In this document: one piece after another, positions 59,422 through 64,000 of the stretch
How positions within the stretch are numbered: the stretch's first letter is position 1
How the letters are laid out: each line of letters opens with the position of its first letter
Assembly: GCA_022836915.1 (NCBI GenBank)
Contig: CP094668.1
Span: 558,001-622,000, forward strand
DNA length: 64,000 nt
Source: Paenibacillus sp. OVF10
GTDB lineage: Bacteria > Bacillota > Bacilli > Paenibacillales > Paenibacillaceae
Direction: 5' to 3'
Notes under the pieces: model-generated
Seen by the model: the letters and a program-made list of their open reading frames with translations, nothing else
What the model was told of the DNA's origin: nothing
Databases searched by the model: none
Program-made: the position numbers and the translations under genes

Positions 59422-60954
59422 TTAGTTCAGATACGTTAACGGATTTTCTACCGTTCCATTCTTAATAATCTCAAAATGTAGATGTGTTCCAGTCGAACGA
59501 CCCGTGTTGCCCATAACGCCGATACTCTCGCCTTTTTCAACCACTTGTCCAACCTTAACGCCAATGCTGTTCAAATGTCCGTACAGTGTTTCGTATCCGT
59601 TACGGTGGTTAATAATGATGACATTACCATAACCACTTTTCTGTCCTGCAAAAGTAATTACACCCTCATCAGACGCTTTCACATCGCGGTTACCTACCAG
59701 ATCGACACCTTTGTGCTGGCGACCCCAACGCTGTCCAAAGCTGCTGCTCATCGTTGCATTTGATACCGGCCAAGCAAATTCACCTGATCCTTCACCAACG
59801 ACTTTTGTTCCGCTAAGAACCACTTCAGTTACAGCTGCTTTAATCACTTCCTGACCAAGCCACTCTTCCTGAACCACTTCACCATTTTCTTTCGTTATAC
59901 GGTACTGCATGCTTTTTAAGCCACTTTGTCCTGGGCGCACGACTTTAGTTGTACCAGCTTTCAACTCGGCACTTTTGCGCACTTCCACTTGTGGTTTAAT
60001 CTCAATCTGCTCTACAACCTGCTCAACAGATTTAACAGTTACCGCCGGTTTCGGAACGGTCAGGGTCAGTTCGTCTCCGATTTGAAGCGACGTTTCCTTG
60101 ATGCCCGGATTATGCTGGCGAATCTCGCTTTGTGTAATTTCATACTTGGCAGCGATCGAAGAGATCGTATCTCCTTCACGAACCACATAAGTTACAGGCG
60201 CGTCTTTACCAACGGTTAAAGCCTTAACCGCCTCGGACACATCCCATATTTTGTTTGGATCAGCCTTCACCACATCCGTCGCAACATCTTCCTTGATACC
60301 TACCGACTTCAGGGTTGTGCTTGGTCCCTCGTCTTTCTTCGAGGAGTTAGCCGATACCGACTTCGTCTTAAGCGAACTTCGCACAGCCGATGCCGATATG
60401 TATTTGCTTTGCACTTGTTCCAGGATTGCATCAGCTGTTGCCTGATCCTTCACAATACCAATGACTTCACCGTCTACCTTAAGCTCCACACCTTTGGCGT
60501 AGGCTGTCAGCATGTCACCCAGTTTGTCCAGCGTCTCGTCACTGTTCACTTCAGGTTTGTACGCTCTTACCGTTTCGGTTGTGATGCCATCCGTGTTCAG
60601 CACCATCTCTGCATCCGGATATTTATGTTGATATTCCTCAGTTTTGTCTGTAAATAGTTGTTGTAATTGTGCCTCATCTGCAATGGTACCAATCTCGCTA
60701 CCTTTAACCATTACTTTGTAGTACGGTACGGTGTTTGCAGTAACATACTGTTTGCCTGCGAACCCGAGCGATGCTGCGATGAATACACCACATGCTGCTG
60801 TAATGATCCATTTGCGCGAGGCCAGAACGCGCTTCTTATTCACACTGAAGGTGGACATGCTCATGTTGTTTTTGTCTTCGGCCGTCCGGTGTTCGCCGGA
60901 TTGTTCGTGTACCCGGTCTTTGCCCGGTTGGCGTATGCCTCTGAAACCTTTCAT
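59422..60954 (-). CDS. M23-family peptidoglycan endopeptidase with LysM and G5 domains
   Basis: Cell-wall hydrolase, membrane-anchored or exported, 510 residues. A charged N-terminus and one membrane segment (WIITAACGVFIAASLGFAGK) are followed by a linker, a LysM peptidoglycan-binding motif (VTYVVREGDTISSIAAKYEI, LQIGDELTL), a G5 domain (VEVRKSAELKAGTTKVVRPG) and a C-terminal M23 metallopeptidase with zinc motifs HKGVDL and THLHFEI. It lies directly upstream of walR on the same strand, and WalRK regulates such hydrolases in other Firmicutes, so a functional link is likely. ATG at 60954 follows AGGAGAGAATC. Confidence 0.93.
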   Translation of the reverse strand: MKGFRGIRQPGKDRVHEQSGEHRTAEDKNNMSMSTFSVNKKRVLASRKWIITAACGVFIAASLGFAGKQYVTANTVPYYKVMVKGSEIGTIADEAQLQQLFTDKTEEYQHKYPDAEMVLNTDGITTETVRAYKPEVNSDETLDKLGDMLTAYAKGVELKVDGEVIGIVKDQATADAILEQVQSKYISASAVRSSLKTKSVSANSSKKDEGPSTTLKSVGIKEDVATDVVKADPNKIWDVSEAVKALTVGKDAPVTYVVREGDTISSIAAKYEITQSEIRQHNPGIKETSLQIGDELTLTVPKPAVTVKSVEQVVEQIEIKPQVEVRKSAELKAGTTKVVRPGQSGLKSMQYRITKENGEVVQEEWLGQEVIKAAVTEVVLSGTKVVGEGSGEFAWPVSNATMSSSFGQRWGRQHKGVDLVGNRDVKASDEGVITFAGQKSGYGNVIIINHRNGYETLYGHLNSIGVKVGQVVEKGESIGVMGNTGRSTGTHLHFEIIKNGTVENPLTYLN

Positions 60955-61440
60955 GATTCTCTCCTTTTCAGCACTTCTCAGTTCGCATTTCTGTCAAGAC
61001 ATCACCCATCGTGTCTGTCCCATGCTCGTTGATACTTGTATTGGGTGTCCGCAAAATCAGGACTTTAGCTGCGCTCGTAAAAGTGTCAAAATTTTAACCT
61101 TTTATCACACCCGTATACTTTAACACAGGTTTTACACTCATTTCAACTCTATACGTCACACCGCAAAGCCACGCCCCGCTTGGTTTCCCTGAATTATCCA
61201 TAAGATAGTATGGCTGATCCATCACCCATTATGCCTCAACATCCGCTGTACTATGTACTTTTGTTCGCAAATTAAGACTAGGTTCTAAGACCCAGTGAAA
61301 TATGCTTTATTTTTCATAAAAATACATATAAAATCCCTCACCAGATCAACTCTGATAAGGGATTACGTAAACAACCTGATTGTGGTTTATCTTAAACTGG
61401 ATTTCATCCCATGCCACAATAGAAATTAACTTTTATGTCT
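60955..61440. other. Intergenic region without a gene
   Basis: No supported gene in about 490 bases; only the terminator at 61328-61364 and the promoter region of the M23 gene. Confidence 0.6.
61328..61364 (-). terminator. Intrinsic terminator after the methyltransferase gene
   Basis: Minus strand AATCCCTTATCAGA, loop GTTGA, TCTGGTGAGGGATT, then TTATATG; 14 pairs including GU wobbles. Confidence 0.7.
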
Positions 61441-62250
61441 CTATTCTTTGACTGCAAGAATTACAAATCGCTTCTGCTGTACTTCCCAGAATCCATTTTG
61501 CTCCATCTCCATATGAATATCCATTAACGGCTGACGGAACTGTTCCACTTTGAAATCAGGTACTTGCCACGGGATGGTCTTTAGATAATATACCAGTGCG
61601 CCTATATCATAGAAACGTTGTGCAGGGGTTGCTTCTCGTTGCTCCAGAATACGGAATCCACACTGTTCCAGCTGAAGAACAGCACGATCCAGCTCCCATC
61701 CAGCGTAATCCACGGGCATAGGAATGCCGAGCCGATCATTGATCTCCCTGCAATCTGACCAACCTACCTGTTGAGTCAGAAACAGTCCACCTACCGATAG
61801 AATCCGCCTAACTTCCTGCTCATCATACGACTCATGCCGATTAAGAATCAGATCGAATTCCCCATCTGCGAAAGGAAGTTGCGAATCATCAGTCACCGGA
61901 AGCACCTTCACACCGAGCGGCTGTAATCGTTCCTCTGCAATCGGTATATTCGGAAGATAACCTTCGGTCGCACATGTGTATGGAGGAAGCGGAAAGAGTC
62001 TGGACAGCATTTCTCCTCCACCCGTCCCCATGTCGAGCATTCGCTCTGTCTGATTCATCAATCGGCGCGCCATCGTTCCATAGGACCAAGGCAACATTCC
62101 GCTCTGAAGTCGTTCACTCCCTGTTACATAGCTAAAATCCCAGCCACTAAACGGCTGCTCCGCCTCTTGCAGGCCTTGCTCGTATCGCTCATTCGTCGCC
62201 TCGGTAAACTTTTTTACTGATGGTTCTGAATTAGAATGATATAAGTTCAT
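61441..62250 (-). CDS. SAM-dependent class I methyltransferase
   Basis: Cytoplasmic methyltransferase of 269 residues. Motif I is readable as RMLDMGTGGGEMLSRL, and the acidic loop and motif IV as PFADGEFDLILNRHESYDEQ; RRILSVGGLFLTQQVG is the usual post-motif strand. It is close to the UbiE/rRNA(guanine)-methyltransferase-like group, but the substrate cannot be told. ATG at 62250 (MNLYHSNSE) follows TTGGAGGTTGTATTGAAC; the frame back to 62268 begins inside that site. It stands alone behind a terminator. Confidence 0.82.
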   Translation of the reverse strand: MNLYHSNSEPSVKKFTEATNERYEQGLQEAEQPFSGWDFSYVTGSERLQSGMLPWSYGTMARRLMNQTERMLDMGTGGGEMLSRLFPLPPYTCATEGYLPNIPIAEERLQPLGVKVLPVTDDSQLPFADGEFDLILNRHESYDEQEVRRILSVGGLFLTQQVGWSDCREINDRLGIPMPVDYAGWELDRAVLQLEQCGFRILEQREATPAQRFYDIGALVYYLKTIPWQVPDFKVEQFRQPLMDIHMEMEQNGFWEVQQKRFVILAVKE

Positions 62251-62534
62251 GTTCAATACAACCTCCAATTAGTGTATTCATAAACACAAGTCCATCGGAT
62301 CTCTTGAATGCACACATGAACGGAGGTCCACGAATTGGACTGGAGGTTTCCGCAATATTACCTGAACGTTTTTATATGTTGTGCTCTTTACCTTTATATT
62401 TCATGCACTGTACCCTCCTACAGGCATTTCCAGTATTTATTTAAATAAATTATATTCAATCACCATCGACAAGTCCATTACATTATGAATCAGGCGATAC
62501 CCGTCTATGAGTACGCCTGCTTTACCTTCCAATC

Positions 62535-63301
62535 TTATTCTGTTTGCAGTACTTCCATCAGGTTGTCGTACTCTTCACTGGTCAGGTACTTCGAGATCAC
62601 CTGTTCAATCTCACGCAGTTCCTGTTCCGTTAGGCCACCTTCCATGGCGCCTGAGATCTGCTGCATTTCTTTCTGCGGCAGCTTGTTCATGAGCAGGCTG
62701 AAGATTTTTCTTTCTCCTCTGCTGGCAGCTTGTCCTTCGCTCCTGTAATGTCATCCGGTGATACAACAATGGCATCATTGCCTGAAGAAGCACCGCCGCT
62801 GGCCGCTCCGGTTCCATTGCCTGAAGCTGAACCACTACCCTGATCTGTTCCTGAGTCATTACCCGTGCCCGTATCCACCCCATTGCCTGCGCTTGTGCCT
62901 GAGTTTGATCCTACGGTCGTATCTGTACCTGAACCTTCCTCTGTGCCCTCGTTTGAGCCGCTCCCTTGAGACGCATTCTTGCCTGCATCTACGCCAGATT
63001 GACCGCCCTCCGTTCCATTCCCCATAACTGAAACAGCATCTTCCGGAACCTGCTCTTCGTCCGCTCCTGTCGGCTGATCTGTCTTCCCATTTCCTGATTT
63101 GTTCCCCTCGCTGGTTTTACCGCCCAAGGCACCTTGGAACATGGCAGTTAACCCCATGGGTTGACCTTCCCACTGAATATTGAAACTCGCGAGTAGCGAC
63201 TTCGCATATGACTGTACAATTAATCCGGTCGTGAGCAGTGTCAGTGAACTGACCAGCAACACGGTTAGCACGATTTTGACAAACCACACAAGCAACTTCA
63301 T
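62535..63301 (-). CDS. Single-pass membrane protein with Gly/Ser/Thr-rich linker (frame break near the 3' end)
   Basis: An N-terminal membrane helix (VKIVLTVLLVSSLTLLTTGLIV), a short extracellular segment, a low-complexity linker of about 110 residues rich in Gly, Ser, Thr and Asn, then a helical C-terminal domain. The raw frame stops at 62687, but one extra base in the T5 run at 62705-62709 gives EEKEKIFSLLMNKLPQKEMQ, GGLTEQELREIEQVISKYL and a stop at 62535; about 255 residues. No family recognised. It follows purA on the same strand behind a terminator. ATG at 63301 follows GGAGGAGAGAACGGA. Confidence 0.72.
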
Positions 63302-63413
63302 TCCGTTCTCTCCTCCGATTATCCCACCCGTCTGACATGCGCATGTCGGGGTCTGTGACTCTACTGTTAACCAGTATTGACGGAAATCTCGGGATTATAT
63401 CCGATAAACATAC

Positions 63414-63454
63414 AAAAAACCTCCAGTCATCGCTATACAAGCAACAACTGGAGG
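63414..63454 (-). terminator. Intrinsic terminator of purA
   Basis: Minus strand CCTCCAGTTGTTGC, loop, GCGATGACTGGAGG, then TTTTTTG; about 70 bases past the purA stop. Confidence 0.9.
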
Positions 63455-63522
63455 CTTAACAAGCCTAAGTCTGCAGACAATTCTATTTTATAATTCAAGA
63501 AACAATCTCTCTATTTCTTCGA

Positions 63523-64000
63523 TTACTCGTAGATTGGAAGAACTTGATTCGTTTGCTCACGGTTACGACCAACGGAGAAGATGGCAATTGGAATGCCTGT
63601 CAGTTCGGAAACACGTTTTACATAATTCTGTGTGTTCACTGGCAGGTCTTCGAGTTTCTTCGCTCCAGTGATATCTTCACTCCAGCCTGGCATCTCTTCG
63701 TATACCGCTTCACATTCTGCCAGCATTTTGAGGCTTGCCGGATAGTGTGTGATGACCTCGCCGCGGAATTTGTATCCTGTGCAGATTTTTACGGTTTCCA
63801 GACCTGTCATTACGTCCAGAGAGTTCAGGGACAGACCTGTGATTCCACTGACACGACGCGCGTGGCGAACAACAACACTATCGAACCAACCTACACGACG
63901 TGGACGTCCAGTTACCGTACCGTACTCATGTCCTGTCTCACGGATTTGGTCACCGATTGCATCATGCAATTCCGTAGGGAATGGGCCATCTCCTACACGG
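63523..64000 (-). CDS. purA: Adenylosuccinate synthetase, C-terminal part
   Basis: GTP-dependent enzyme joining IMP and aspartate to adenylosuccinate, first committed step of AMP synthesis. The window edge cuts the gene; about 159 C-terminal residues are present. Family motifs: [44 protein letters not shown] and [15 protein letters not shown]. The frame is open to the window end, so the N-terminus lies beyond it. purA close to walRK is the usual order near the origin in this group. Confidence 0.97.
   Translation of the reverse strand, partial: RVGDGPFPTELHDAIGDQIRETGHEYGTVTGRPRRVGWFDSVVVRHARRVSGITGLSLNSLDVMTGLETVKICTGYKFRGEVITHYPASLKMLAECEAVYEEMPGWSEDITGAKKLEDLPVNTQNYVKRVSELTGIPIAIFSVGRNREQTNQVLPIYE

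Overview
The window looks like a chromosomal segment of a Paenibacillus-type Firmicute (Paenibacillaceae). The right end carries the conserved block purA - M23 peptidase - walR - walK - yycH - yycI - walJ - HtrA-type protease - yyzF-like - rlmH, all on the minus strand, as found near the origin in this group. SLH-anchored surface proteins, a YheC/D spore-coat ATP-grasp protein, strong GGAGG ribosome binding sites and many intrinsic terminators fit the same assignment. No rRNA, tRNA, CRISPR array, phage or transposase was seen.

Layout. 1-1235: a frame-broken AAC(3) acetyltransferase. 1284-6811: L-arabinose catabolism (araB-araD-araA, minus) with divergent araR; AraR-type operators lie in both promoters. 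6969-7733: secreted leucine-rich-repeat protein. 7927-12088: Fur-regulated ferric-siderophore ABC importer (binding lipoprotein, two permeases, ATPase). 12309-13448 and 39645-40730: two MetE-like methyltransferases. 13641-18890: exopolysaccharide operon with a GtrA-type glycosyltransferase, a PilZ-containing (c-di-GMP-responsive) GT2 synthase and a polytopic membrane protein. 19120-23310: spore-coat-related and small hypothetical genes and an L25/Ctc gene. 23588-36033: cell-surface island with an SLH-anchored 5'-nucleotidase, an Ig-repeat SLH protein, a bulb-lectin protein and a giant vWA-adhesin-SLH protein of about 2,095 residues. 36440-48586: accessory genes (YndJ-like, HEAT repeat, aldehyde dehydrogenase, GH120 beta-xylosidase, a second UMP kinase behind a leader-peptide attenuator, DUF1963-like, DUF2306, SDR, AraC regulator). 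48782-64000: the core walRK block.

Most important caution: I count about 25 frame breaks, nearly all explained by one base missing from a short homopolymer, and several fall in genes that should be essential or invariant (walK, yycI, rlmH). This is more likely an indel-rich assembly than mass pseudogenisation. I therefore give reconstructed gene extents with the position of each break.

The most novel-looking biology is the UMP kinase paralogue at 43667-44403. Its promoter is followed by a 29-codon leader ORF that ends inside an intrinsic terminator, an arrangement like pyrBI attenuation. Next come the giant SLH adhesin, a three-copy intergenic repeat family and a TATAG-N7-CTATA palindrome upstream of a MetE-like gene.
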